From a virus: a DNA stretch of 22,659 nucleotides. The notes under the pieces are model-generated. The model did not search any database. It had not been told where the DNA came from and saw nothing but the letters and a program-made list of their open reading frames with translations. Positions within the stretch are counted from its first letter, which is position 1. Each line of letters begins with the position of its first letter. The stretch lies in the IMG/VR virus record IMGVR_UViG_3300042892_002448, positions 1-22,659 of that record; one strand, written 5' to 3'. A program made the position numbers and the translations under genes. This document shows, piece by piece, positions 13,859 to 18,193 of this stretch.

Positions 13859-14206
13859 ATGAAAACAAAGATTACACCGTATGAGTTCTTACAGAACAGA
13901 GATGAAACAGGAAGATTAATTGTCCGTATGCTTGATGGCACCAACAAAAACTATTATGTTGAATTCATCGAACCTAAGGGTGGTATCAGAACTGATTGGG
14001 GTTCTTATAACCCATCAACTGGTAACATTGAAAACAAGAAGGGTGCTGGTAAATACAATGGTGGAATCCCAGAAGAAGATTCATTGATTACTGTTGAAAA
14101 TGGCTTCAGTGAAGAAGATTCAAACACTATTCATCCAGGTGCATCATTTGAATGGAGTATAACAAAAGCACATAATAAATGGAAAAAGGAGAACGGTTAT
14201 GTTTGA
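13859..14206 (+). CDS. Unknown protein, 115 aa
   Basis: Starts MKTKITPYEFLQNRDETGRL and contains YVEFIEPKGGIRTDWGSYNP and an acidic stretch (EEDSLITVENGFSEED). Likely a small soluble beta-rich protein. I do not recognise it. It lies inside the first tRNA cluster, between tRNA-Cys and tRNA-Val, and overlaps the next gene by eight bases, so these two are probably cotranslated. Confidence 0.65.
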   Translation: MKTKITPYEFLQNRDETGRLIVRMLDGTNKNYYVEFIEPKGGIRTDWGSYNPSTGNIENKKGAGKYNGGIPEEDSLITVENGFSEEDSNTIHPGASFEWSITKAHNKWKKENGYV

Positions 14207-14504
14207 TATCAACGAAATAAAGAAAGACTTATATAAGTCAAAGAATATGGCTTATTTTAGTCATTATCAATCTGGTGATTTGTTTTATAACGTTGTAGTT
14301 ATGGATGCATTGTATCAATTTCCAATAGCAGTAGTTGAAACTGATTATATTGAGCCATTTGAAGAAGGTGAAGACGAAAGAGAAATAATTAAACTTTCTG
14401 AAGATTTAGGTAGTACACCATTTGAAGCTGAGATGAAAGGTTCTGAACTAATCAGATGGATGCAAATGGCGATTAAAAAAGAACAATTTATAAAGGTAGG
14501 GTAA
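14199..14504 (+). CDS. Unknown acidic protein, 101 aa
   Basis: Begins MFDINEIKKDLYKSKNMAYF; the middle has strands (DLFYNVVVMDALYQFPIAVVE) and the C-terminal half is acidic then helical (SELIRWMQMAIKKEQF). No motif recognised. A purine-rich AAAAGGAG lies just before its start. Its stop falls within a small hairpin (14495-14512) that precedes tRNA-Val. Confidence 0.65.
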   Translation: MFDINEIKKDLYKSKNMAYFSHYQSGDLFYNVVVMDALYQFPIAVVETDYIEPFEEGEDEREIIKLSEDLGSTPFEAEMKGSELIRWMQMAIKKEQFIKVG

Positions 14505-14512
14505 AACCTACC
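14495..14512 (+). other. Hairpin before tRNA-Val
   Basis: GGTAGG-GTAAAA-CCTACC spans the stop codon of the upstream gene and has no T run after it. More likely an mRNA/tRNA boundary or processing element than a terminator. Confidence 0.4.
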
Positions 14513-14516
14513 ATAT

Positions 14517-14588
14517 TGGAGCTTAACTCAGAGGCAGAGTAATACTATGACATGGTATAAGTCGAGATTTCGAAATTCTCAGTTCCAA
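14517..14588 (+). tRNA. tRNA-Val(GAC)
   Basis: 72 nt. Acceptor TGGAGCT/AGTTCCA (one G-U), D stem ACTC/GAGT, anticodon stem ATACT/GGTAT with loop ATGACAT, variable loop about 5 nt, T loop TTCGAAA with one mismatch in the T stem, discriminator A. No encoded CCA. Confidence 0.78.
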
Positions 14589-14593
14589 CATAA

Positions 14594-14664
14594 GGGAGAT
14601 GCATATAATGGTGGTATGCTGCGTTTACATCGCAGTCGAACTGGTTCGATTCCAGTATTTCCTA
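14594..14664 (+). tRNA. tRNA-Val(TAC)
   Basis: 71 nt. Acceptor GGGAGAT/ATTTCCT with two wobble pairs, anticodon stem CTGCG/CGCAG with loop TTTACAT, T stem ACTGG/CCAGT with TTCGATT, discriminator A. The D stem is short (ATA/TAT). Confidence 0.85.
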
Positions 14665-14693
14665 CAAAATAATATAAACTAAAAAAAAATAAA

Positions 14694-14840
14694 ATGGAAT
14701 TTATTTGTGCACACTGCGAGAAGCCAATCAGATGCTCAGCTATACTGGTTGATGGGGAGTTCTTACATTCTACTTGCGAAGCTTCATTTAATGAGGCAAA
14801 GGAAAAAGCTGAAGACAAGTTGGAAGAAGCTTGTTCATAG
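14694..14840 (+). CDS. Small zinc-finger-like protein, 48 aa
   Basis: ATG 14694 to TAG 14838-14840. The N-terminus has CAHC (residues 5-8), then a Cys at 14, and LHSTCEASF supplies His and Cys, forming a treble-clef-like C-x2-C...H-x2-C pattern with sequence ICAHCEKPIRC. The rest is a charged helix (EAKEKAEDKLEEAC). Probably a tiny zinc protein. It lies between tRNA-Val and tRNA-Leu genes. Confidence 0.6.
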   Translation: MEFICAHCEKPIRCSAILVDGEFLHSTCEASFNEAKEKAEDKLEEACS

Positions 14841-14847
14841 AATTGGT

Positions 14848-14868
14848 TTGTTCACGAATCATGAACAA
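14848..14868 (+). other. Hairpin before tRNA-Leu(CAA)
   Basis: TTGTTCA-CGAATCA-TGAACAA, 7-bp stem and 7-nt loop, without a T run. Confidence 0.35.
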
Positions 14869-14885
14869 GCAGAAAAAGTGAACAC

Positions 14886-14970
14886 GGGGATATGGTGGAA
14901 TTGGTAGACACGCTTGACTCAAAATCAAGTGCCGTAAGGCGTAACGGTTCGAGTCCGTTTATCCCTACCA
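14886..14970 (+). tRNA. tRNA-Leu(CAA), CCA encoded
   Basis: Acceptor GGGGATA/TATCCCT, discriminator A14967, CCA 14968-14970. Anticodon stem CTTGA/TCAAG with loop CTCAAAA. Class II variable arm, T stem AACGG/CCGTT with TTCGAGT. Reads TTG. Confidence 0.93.
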
Positions 14971-15054
14971 AAAGTGTATTATATTGCACATTTACGTGAA
15001 ATATACTTACATTTTGTGAAAAATACTTATAAAAGTGTATTATAGTGCACTTTT
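14971..15054 (+). repeat. Interlocking short repeats between tRNA-Leu genes
   Basis: A 19-bp motif starting AAAGTGTATTATA and ending TGCAC occurs at 14971-14989 and 15032-15050 (one difference). Between them GTGAAA-ATACTTA occurs twice (from 14996 and from 15016). The second copy is also an inverted repeat (AAAAGTG...CACTTTT, 15031-15054). No gene or promoter box seen here; possibly a processing or protein-binding site. Confidence 0.6.
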
Positions 15055-15062
15055 ATATACAT

Positions 15063-15149
15063 GGGGGTGTGATGAAATTGGTAGCACATGCGAGACTTAA
15101 AATCTCGTGGGCTGTGAAGCCCGTGTCGGTTCGACTCCGACCACCCCTA
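15063..15149 (+). tRNA. tRNA-Leu(TAA)
   Basis: 87 nt. Acceptor GGGGGTG/CACCCCT, anticodon stem CGAGA/TCTCG with loop CTTAAAA, class II variable arm GGGCTGTGAAGCCC, T stem GTCGG/CCGAC with TTCGACT, discriminator A. Confidence 0.92.
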
Positions 15150-15153
15150 CAAA

Positions 15154-15342
15154 ATGGAATATATTGAAAAAATATTTTTACGTGAATTAGACTTGATGAA
15201 ATCTCGTGGTTTTATTGTAGGTTTAAGTAATGTATCAATAACTGATAAAACATTAAATGTATTATCATCATTTTATGGAGTTGAAGAAAATGAAATAGTC
15301 GTTTTATTTAATAAGATATTTAAAAATAAAGTTGCAAAATAG
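15154..15342 (+). CDS. Unknown small protein, 62 aa
   Basis: ATG four bases after tRNA-Leu(TAA). Helical protein starting MEYIEKIFLRELDLMKSRGF with a C-terminal basic tail (FNKIFKNKVAK). No family recognised. Ends inside the next promoter region. Confidence 0.55.
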   Translation: MEYIEKIFLRELDLMKSRGFIVGLSNVSITDKTLNVLSSFYGVEENEIVVLFNKIFKNKVAK

Positions 15343-15362
15343 AAAAACATTTAGTACCTTTG
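15332..15362 (+). promoter_or_regulatory. Internal tRNA promoter
   Basis: TTG 15332-15334, 20 bp, TACCTTTG 15355-15362, ten bases before tRNA-Leu(TAG). It gives the later Leu tRNAs transcription independent of attenuator 1. Confidence 0.8.
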
Positions 15363-15372
15363 CAAAACAAAT

Positions 15373-15454
15373 GGGGATATGGTGGAATTGGTAGACACGC
15401 TGGTCTTAGAAGCCAGTGTCGAAAGACGTGGGAGTTCGAGTCTCCCTATCCCTA
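15373..15454 (+). tRNA. tRNA-Leu(TAG)
   Basis: 82 nt. Acceptor GGGGATA/TATCCCT, anticodon stem CTGGT/GCCAG with loop CTTAGAA, class II variable arm, T stem GGGAG/CTCCC with TTCGAGT, discriminator A. Its 5' half is nearly the same as tRNA-Leu(CAA) at 14886, so the two are probably duplicates that changed anticodon. Confidence 0.93.
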
Positions 15455-15458
15455 CTAA

Positions 15459-15537
15459 AAGATAGTTACTGCAAATAAAAGGTTAAAAATTTATCTCAAA
15501 CATAAATCCAGTGGTTCAATCCCACAAAACTATCTTG
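15459..15537 (+). tRNA. Degenerate tRNA-like element, apparent CAA anticodon
   Basis: AAGATAGTT (from 15459) pairs perfectly with AACTATCTT (to 15536). Inside are a T arm (GTGG/CCAC with loop TTCAATC) and an anticodon arm (TTTAT/ATAAA with loop CTCAAAC). The D stem is missing and the variable loop is only about 3 nt, unlike any tRNA-Leu. Counting from 15462 the element has 73-nt tRNA length. It lies between two good tRNA-Leu genes. Could be a decaying tRNA or a mitochondrial-like minimal tRNA. Confidence 0.45.
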
Positions 15538-15542
15538 AATTT

Positions 15543-15624
15543 GGCCGAATGGTGGAATTGGTAGACACGCCAGTCTAAGAAGCTGGTGCCGCAAGGCGTG
15601 AGAGTTCGAGTCTCTCTTTGGTCA
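15543..15624 (+). tRNA. tRNA-Leu(AAG)
   Basis: 82 nt. Acceptor GGCCGAA/TTTGGTC with two wobbles, anticodon stem CCAGT/GCTGG with loop CTAAGAA, class II variable arm, T stem GAGAG/CTCTC, discriminator A. An A34 anticodon is rare in bacteria outside Arg(ACG) and would usually be deaminated to inosine by TadA. Confidence 0.9.
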
Positions 15625-15625
15625 C

Positions 15626-15940
15626 ATGGCTGTGACAACATTAGTTAATCTGAACAAAGAACCTTATGATGTTTACATCGGTAGGGGAAGCAAATGGGGT
15701 TGTCCTTATACAATAATAAAGGACCGACCAACACTAGCTAAAGAAATTGTTGATACAAAGGAAGAAGCATTATCAAAGTATAAAGAATATGTTCTTGCTA
15801 GTCCAGAGTTGATGAATAGTCTTGATGAGTTATATGGAAAGGCACTTGGTTGTTTTTGTAAGCCAGATAAGTGTCATGGTGATGTACTATTAGAACTGAT
15901 ATCACAAAAGAAATTAAAAGAATTTTTAGCTAATAAGTGA
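15626..15940 (+). CDS. DUF4326 family protein
   Basis: 104 aa. It has the full family pattern: VNLNKEPYDVYIGRGSKWGCPY near the start, KYKEYVLASPEL in the middle, and LYGKALGCFCKPDKCHGDVL near the end with conserved Cys and His. The family is widespread in bacteria and phages; the reaction is unknown, and the Cys/His set suggests metal binding. ATG lies one base after the tRNA-Leu(AAG) discriminator. Start chosen by the family N-terminus. Confidence 0.88.
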   Translation: MAVTTLVNLNKEPYDVYIGRGSKWGCPYTIIKDRPTLAKEIVDTKEEALSKYKEYVLASPELMNSLDELYGKALGCFCKPDKCHGDVLLELISQKKLKEFLANK

Positions 15941-15948
15941 TATTTATA
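15941..15948 (+). promoter_or_regulatory. TATTTATA element (candidate late-type promoter)
   Basis: TATTTATA, three bases (AGT), then ATG 15952. The arrangement is the same as at 18183-18194. Confidence 0.4.
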
Positions 15949-15951
15949 AGT

Positions 15952-16185
15952 ATGAAAGAATTTATTAGAACATTAATTAGAGAGAATTTAGGTAAGGAAA
16001 TATCAAGAAAATTCTTGACTCAATATATCAAGGGTGTTAGTGATAAATTAACTTTTAAATTAATTACTAGTTGGATTAACCGAGGTACTGGTGATATGGT
16101 AAGTTTATCACCAAAAGAATCTACCTTGTGGAATATAATAAAAACAACAGGTATAGCACCAAAAGAATTCAGTTCTAAAAATTAA
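15952..16185 (+). CDS. Small basic protein with head-targeting-like N-terminus
   Basis: 77 aa from ATG 15952 (a GTG five codons upstream overlaps the previous stop). It begins MKEFIRTLIRENLGKEISRK, again a short amphipathic helix with an I-R-E site at residues 9-11 like the T4 capsid-targeting peptide. The remainder contains FLTQYIKGVSDKLTFKLI and SLSPKESTLWNII. Basic and small, as T4 internal proteins are. Function is inferred only from the N-terminus. Confidence 0.6.
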   Translation: MKEFIRTLIRENLGKEISRKFLTQYIKGVSDKLTFKLITSWINRGTGDMVSLSPKESTLWNIIKTTGIAPKEFSSKN

Positions 16186-16208
16186 TTTAAAAATAATTTA
16201 AAAAAAGC

Positions 16209-16239
16209 TTGCTTTTACCAAAAATGTTTAGTACCTTTG
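16209..16239 (+). promoter_or_regulatory. tRNA-array promoter 2
   Basis: TTG 16209-16211, 20 bp, TACCTTTG 16232-16239, at the front of the second leader block; drives leader peptide 2 and the Phe/Glu/Asp/Ala tRNA cluster. Confidence 0.85.
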
Positions 16240-16293
16240 TGTAACAATTAGAAAAAGCTATATATTTATTACAAACGGGGTAACCCAAAAACA
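16221..16293 (+). repeat. Conserved promoter/leader block, copy 2
   Basis: 73 bp with three differences from 13256-13328. Contains a TATTTATT element at 16263-16270. Identity stops at the start of the leader ORF apart from the first codons ATG AGA ACA, which both copies share. Confidence 0.9.
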
Positions 16294-16300
16294 TAAAACA

Positions 16301-16390
16301 ATGAGAACAGTTAACAACATATTTGATTTTGCATTTTTTGCTGCCGAGGCCGATAGAAGCCAAGGAAGGTCAACTATTGTCAAATGTTAA
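16301..16390 (+). CDS. Leader peptide 2 (attenuator, Phe/Asp/Ala/Glu run)
   Basis: 29 codons beginning MRTVNNI, then FDFAFFAAEAD (residues 8-18, bases 16322-16354), ending STIVKC. The 11-residue run uses only Phe, Asp, Ala and Glu; the nine tRNAs that follow are Phe x2, Glu x2, Asp x3 and Ala x2. An intrinsic terminator follows 25 bases after the stop. The match of peptide to tRNA content, the shared leader block and the shared MRT start make this the partner of leader 1. By eye I did not find a good antiterminator for this copy. Confidence 0.75.
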   Translation: MRTVNNIFDFAFFAAEADRSQGRSTIVKC

Positions 16391-16415
16391 CGTAATTGTT
16401 AAATACATATTGATG

Positions 16416-16445
16416 AGAGCTGGCCGAAACGCCAGCTCTTTTTTT
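16416..16445 (+). terminator. Intrinsic terminator after leader peptide 2
   Basis: AGAGCTGGC (16416-16424), loop CGAAAC, GCCAGCTCT (16431-16439), then a T run to 16445. It lies nine bases before tRNA-Phe. Confidence 0.92.
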
Positions 16446-16454
16446 GTTACATAT

Positions 16455-16530
16455 GGTGCTTAAGCTAACTTGGTAGAAGCACTGGTCTGAAAAACCAGAG
16501 GACTCGGTTCGAAACCGAGAAGTACCACCA
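16455..16530 (+). tRNA. tRNA-Phe(GAA), CCA encoded
   Basis: Acceptor GGTGCTT/AAGTACC, discriminator A16527, CCA 16528-16530. Anticodon stem CTGGT/ACCAG with loop CTGAAAA, T stem CTCGG/CCGAG with TTCGAAA, 4-nt variable loop. Confidence 0.92.
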
Positions 16531-16560
16531 AAAAGTTGTTTGACATATTGGATTTAATTT

Positions 16561-16633
16561 GTGGGTGTAGCTCAGTTGGTAGAGCACTACGTTGAAGGCG
16601 TAGGTGTCGCTGGTTCGAATCCAGCCGCCCACA
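16561..16633 (+). tRNA. tRNA-Phe(GAA), second copy
   Basis: 73 nt. Acceptor GTGGGTG/CGCCCAC, D stem GCTC/GAGC, anticodon stem CTACG/CGTAG with loop TTGAAGG, T stem GCTGG/CCAGC, discriminator A. Loop positions 37-38 are GG, unlike the first copy, so the two have separate origins. Confidence 0.9.
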
Positions 16634-16638
16634 CACAT

Positions 16639-16725
16639 GTTGCATTAGACTAGCGGCCTAGGTCGTCACCCTTTCAAGGTGATGGAAGAAATTCCTCACG
16701 GGTTCGAATCCCGTATGCAATACCA
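16639..16725 (+). tRNA. tRNA-Glu(TTC) with long variable arm, CCA encoded
   Basis: 84 nt plus CCA. Acceptor GTTGCAT/ATGCAAT, D stem GAC/GTC, anticodon stem TCACC/GGTGA with loop CTTTCAA, T stem ACGGG/CCCGT with TTCGAAT. Variable region is 15 nt with the hairpin GGAA-GAAA-TTCC, whereas bacterial tRNA-Glu normally has 4-5 nt. All other elements are intact. Confidence 0.88.
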
Positions 16726-16797
16726 CGTCCCATCGAATAGTGGTTAGTTCGTTTGGTTTTCAACCAAAAAACAGGGGTTCAATTCCCCTTGGGATGA
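16726..16797 (+). tRNA. tRNA-Glu(TTC), ordinary shape
   Basis: 72 nt directly after the CCA of the previous tRNA. Acceptor CGTCCCA/TGGGATG, D stem GAA/TTC, anticodon stem TTTGG/CCAAA with loop TTTTCAA, T stem AGGGG/CCCCT with TTCAATT, discriminator A. Confidence 0.88.
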
Positions 16798-16864
16798 CAA
16801 ACGCTCAAGCTAGGTTACGACTAGTATGAGTTTTGAGTATGACAATCTGGAAAGACAGATACAC
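16798..16864 (+). other. Structured tRNA spacer
   Basis: Holds nested inverted repeats: CTCAA...TTGAG around CTAG-GTTACGA-CTAG, then ATCTG-GAAAGA-CAGAT. No T-loop motif, so not a recognisable tRNA. Could fold into processing hairpins. Confidence 0.4.
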
Positions 16865-16936
16865 GGCTAGTTAGTAGAGAGGAACAATATCGCACTGTCA
16901 CTGCGAAGGTCACGGGTTCGAGTCCCGTACTAGCCG
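16865..16936 (+). tRNA. tRNA-Asp(GTC)
   Basis: 72 nt. Acceptor GGCTAGT/ACTAGCC perfect, discriminator G (Asp identity), anticodon stem TCGCA/TGCGA with loop CTGTCAC, T stem ACGGG/CCCGT with TTCGAGT. The D stem is weak. Confidence 0.88.
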
Positions 16937-16947
16937 CTGAATAAAAT

Positions 16948-17030
16948 GGTCTGGGCGTATAACGGCTGGTGCACTACCCTGTCACGGTAGCGTGTAAAAA
17001 CAAAGTGGGTTCGACTCCCATCTTAGACCG
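16948..17030 (+). tRNA. tRNA-Asp(GTC) with long variable region
   Basis: 83 nt. Acceptor GGTCTGG/TTAGACC with two G-U pairs, discriminator G, anticodon stem CTACC/GGTAG with loop CTGTCAC, T stem GTGGG/CCCAT with TTCGACT. The variable region is 14 nt (16991-17004) with a weak TGT/ACA hairpin, and one extra C (17022) separates T and acceptor stems. Confidence 0.8.
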
Positions 17031-17086
17031 CTAGCAGAAATGGTTTTCAATGACCGCAAACTGAAAATTAAAGAAATATTGAAACT

Positions 17087-17162
17087 GGGGTAGCATGTAC
17101 CAAGGCTTTGGCGATGTTGACTTGCAATCAGCGTGAGGTGGGTTCGATTCCCATCTGCTCCA
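17087..17162 (+). tRNA. tRNA-Ala(TGC) with unusual D arm
   Basis: 76 nt. Acceptor GGGGTAG/CTGCTCC (two wobbles), anticodon stem GTTGA/TCAGC with loop CTTGCAA, T stem GTGGG/CCCAT, discriminator A. The D region does not form the normal stem; instead CCAA-GGCT-TTGG makes a tight hairpin. The G3-U70 pair that marks tRNA-Ala is present (G at 3 facing T at 70). Confidence 0.8.
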
Positions 17163-17167
17163 CAAAT

Positions 17168-17240
17168 GGTCCGTAGGTGTAACGGTTGCAGTCTCCCCCT
17201 GTCACGGGGAGGGTAACGGGTTCGACTCCCGTACAGACCG
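17168..17240 (+). tRNA. tRNA-Asp(GTC), third copy
   Basis: 73 nt. Acceptor GGTCCGT/ACAGACC with one C-A mismatch, discriminator G, anticodon stem TCCCC/GGGGA with loop CTGTCAC, T stem ACGGG/CCCGT with TTCGACT. Confidence 0.85.
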
Positions 17241-17245
17241 CTTAG

Positions 17246-17273
17246 TTATCTGGCAATATCTGGTAATAGATAT
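17246..17273 (+). repeat. 28-bp direct repeat, copy A
   Basis: Begins TTATCTGGCAATA and contains CTGGTAATAGA; 26 of 28 bases match 17310-17337. Also contains a tandem half-repeat ATCTGGCAAT/ATCTGGTAAT. Confidence 0.75.
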
Positions 17274-17309
17274 AGCCACTAACATAAGCAAAAATAGGGT
17301 ATTGTCAGT

Positions 17310-17337
17310 TTATCTGGCAATACCTGGTAATAGAGAT
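17310..17337 (+). repeat. 28-bp direct repeat, copy B
   Basis: Second copy of the repeat at 17246-17273, in the spacer between tRNA-Asp and tRNA-Ala. Confidence 0.75.
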
Positions 17338-17341
17338 GAGC

Positions 17342-17371
17342 TGGCGAAACACTCTTTAAAAAGTTTTGCCA
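17342..17371 (+). other. Hairpin before tRNA-Ala
   Basis: TGGCGAAAC...GTTTTGCCA, nine pairs with one G-U and a 12-nt loop, four bases before the tRNA; likely a processing or pausing hairpin. Confidence 0.4.
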
Positions 17372-17374
17372 CAT

Positions 17375-17447
17375 GGGCCTATAGCTCAACTGGCTGAGCA
17401 TCTGCCTTGCACGTAGAAGGATGTGGGTTCGAATCCCACTGGGTCCA
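17375..17447 (+). tRNA. tRNA-Ala(TGC), ordinary shape
   Basis: 73 nt. Acceptor GGGCCTA/TGGGTCC with the G3-U70 pair, D stem GCTC/GAGC, anticodon stem TCTGC/GTAGA with loop CTTGCAC, T stem GTGGG/CCCAC with TTCGAAT, discriminator A. Confidence 0.9.
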
Positions 17448-17456
17448 CAAAATAAA

Positions 17457-17487
17457 TGCATTATAACATGGATTATGTTATAATGCA
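17457..17487 (+). other. Perfect 13-bp hairpin after the tRNA cluster
   Basis: TGCATTATAACAT (17457-17469), loop GGATT, ATGTTATAATGCA (17475-17487). The tract after it is A-rich on the plus strand, so it is a poor intrinsic terminator; it may mark the 3' end of the cluster by processing or be a protein site. Confidence 0.55.
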
Positions 17488-17507
17488 AAAAGAATGTTAA
17501 AATACAT

Positions 17508-17681
17508 ATGATGAGTAAGTTAGACAAAAAGAAAGCAAAGCTTCAAGAAAGAATCCAATATTTAGAAACTGAAATGAGAACAGCTCTTACCAAAAAGACA
17601 TCTGATACGAAAGAAATTTCGGTAGCTGGTCATACACGTAAGATTGCAGAATTAACACAAGAATTAAATTCACTAAAATGA
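17508..17681 (+). CDS. Small coiled-coil protein, 57 aa
   Basis: ATG 17508 (or ATG 17511 next to it) to TGA 17679-17681. Highly charged and helical: MSKLDKKKAKLQERIQYLET, then SVAGHTRKIAELTQELNSLK. Small proteins with this pattern occur in many Bacteroidetes phages, as I recall, but the role is unknown. Its TGA overlaps the ATG at 17678 (ATGA). Confidence 0.7.
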   Translation: MMSKLDKKKAKLQERIQYLETEMRTALTKKTSDTKEISVAGHTRKIAELTQELNSLK

Positions 17682-18174
17682 ACAGTCAAGGGGGCAACGG
17701 CTTGGACGCACCAAGCACCAACGTATACAATTACGTAAGGTAGAAATCGGAACGAAGCATGAAAGAAAGCTTCAAAAATATTCACCAGGTTTCAATGAAA
17801 TCTTTACATTCTTTTTACAATCATACCGTAAAGGTATACTTACCTTCTGTGGTAGTAATATCAATCCAATTGACTTTGATATAAACGAAATAGAAGGTAA
17901 AAATGTTTTTAGAAAATATGATAATGGTCAATACAAATTCAATAGTCTAATAAAGACTCGGCATCCAAATATTGTAACTGGCATACTTATAGGTAAGAAG
18001 AGTTGGGGGTTACACGTTAAGATGTGGTCTGAAGGTATTTCAGAGGGAAGTTTTACAAAATATGAATTACTCGATGAATTTAAACGTGTTAATATAATAA
18101 TACCAGAATCGTTATTATTAGATTTTAACAATCAAATAGTGAAAAAAGTAAAACAAACTATTCATTTATCCTAA
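17678..18174 (+). pseudogene. Frame-disrupted gene (frameshift at a G5 run), unknown function
   Basis: ATG 17678, coupled to the previous gene by ATGA, opens a frame that hits TAG after 21 codons. Another frame is open from 17677 to TAA 18172-18174 (166 codons) but has no usable start. Joining them needs a -1 shift (or one extra base) at the G run 17690-17694 and gives a smooth 165-aa product beginning MNSQGGQRLGRTKHQR with the later segments FTFFLQSYRKGILTFCG and KKSWGLHVKMWSEG. The downstream frame shows no decay. Options: programmed -1 shift, recent mutation, homopolymer sequencing error, or a non-standard start. Family not recognised. A homing endonuclease lies directly downstream. Confidence 0.6.
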
Positions 18175-18182
18175 GTTCGATA

Positions 18183-18190
18183 TATTTATT
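18183..18190 (+). promoter_or_regulatory. TATTTATT element (candidate late-type promoter)
   Basis: TATTTATT, AGT, ATG 18194. Confidence 0.4.
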
Positions 18191-18193
18191 AGT

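Noticed and set aside
14579-14818. Minus-strand ORF of 79 codons
   Set aside because: Contains the antisense-tRNA phrase NTGIEPVRLRCKRS; it overlaps tRNA-Val(TAC) and the small zinc-protein gene.
14707-14907. Plus-strand ORF of 66 codons
   Set aside because: Off-frame reading of the zinc-protein gene that runs into tRNA-Leu; the 48-aa frame at 14694 is better.
13256-16293. Insertion sequence or composite element bounded by the two 73-bp copies
   Set aside because: Copies are direct, contain promoters, have no terminal inverted repeats and no transposase lies between them.
16460-16645. Minus-strand ORF of 61 codons across two tRNA genes
   Set aside because: Its product (GFEPSPLVFQTSAS, RLDSNQRHLRLQRSALP) is the well-known spurious translation of antisense tRNA.
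17457-17487. Intrinsic terminator of the tRNA cluster
   Set aside because: Strong hairpin but followed by A-rich, not T-rich, sequence on the plus strand; listed as a hairpin only.
17279-17527. Minus-strand ORF of 82 codons
   Set aside because: CGPSGIRTHILLRARQ is antisense tRNA-Ala translation.
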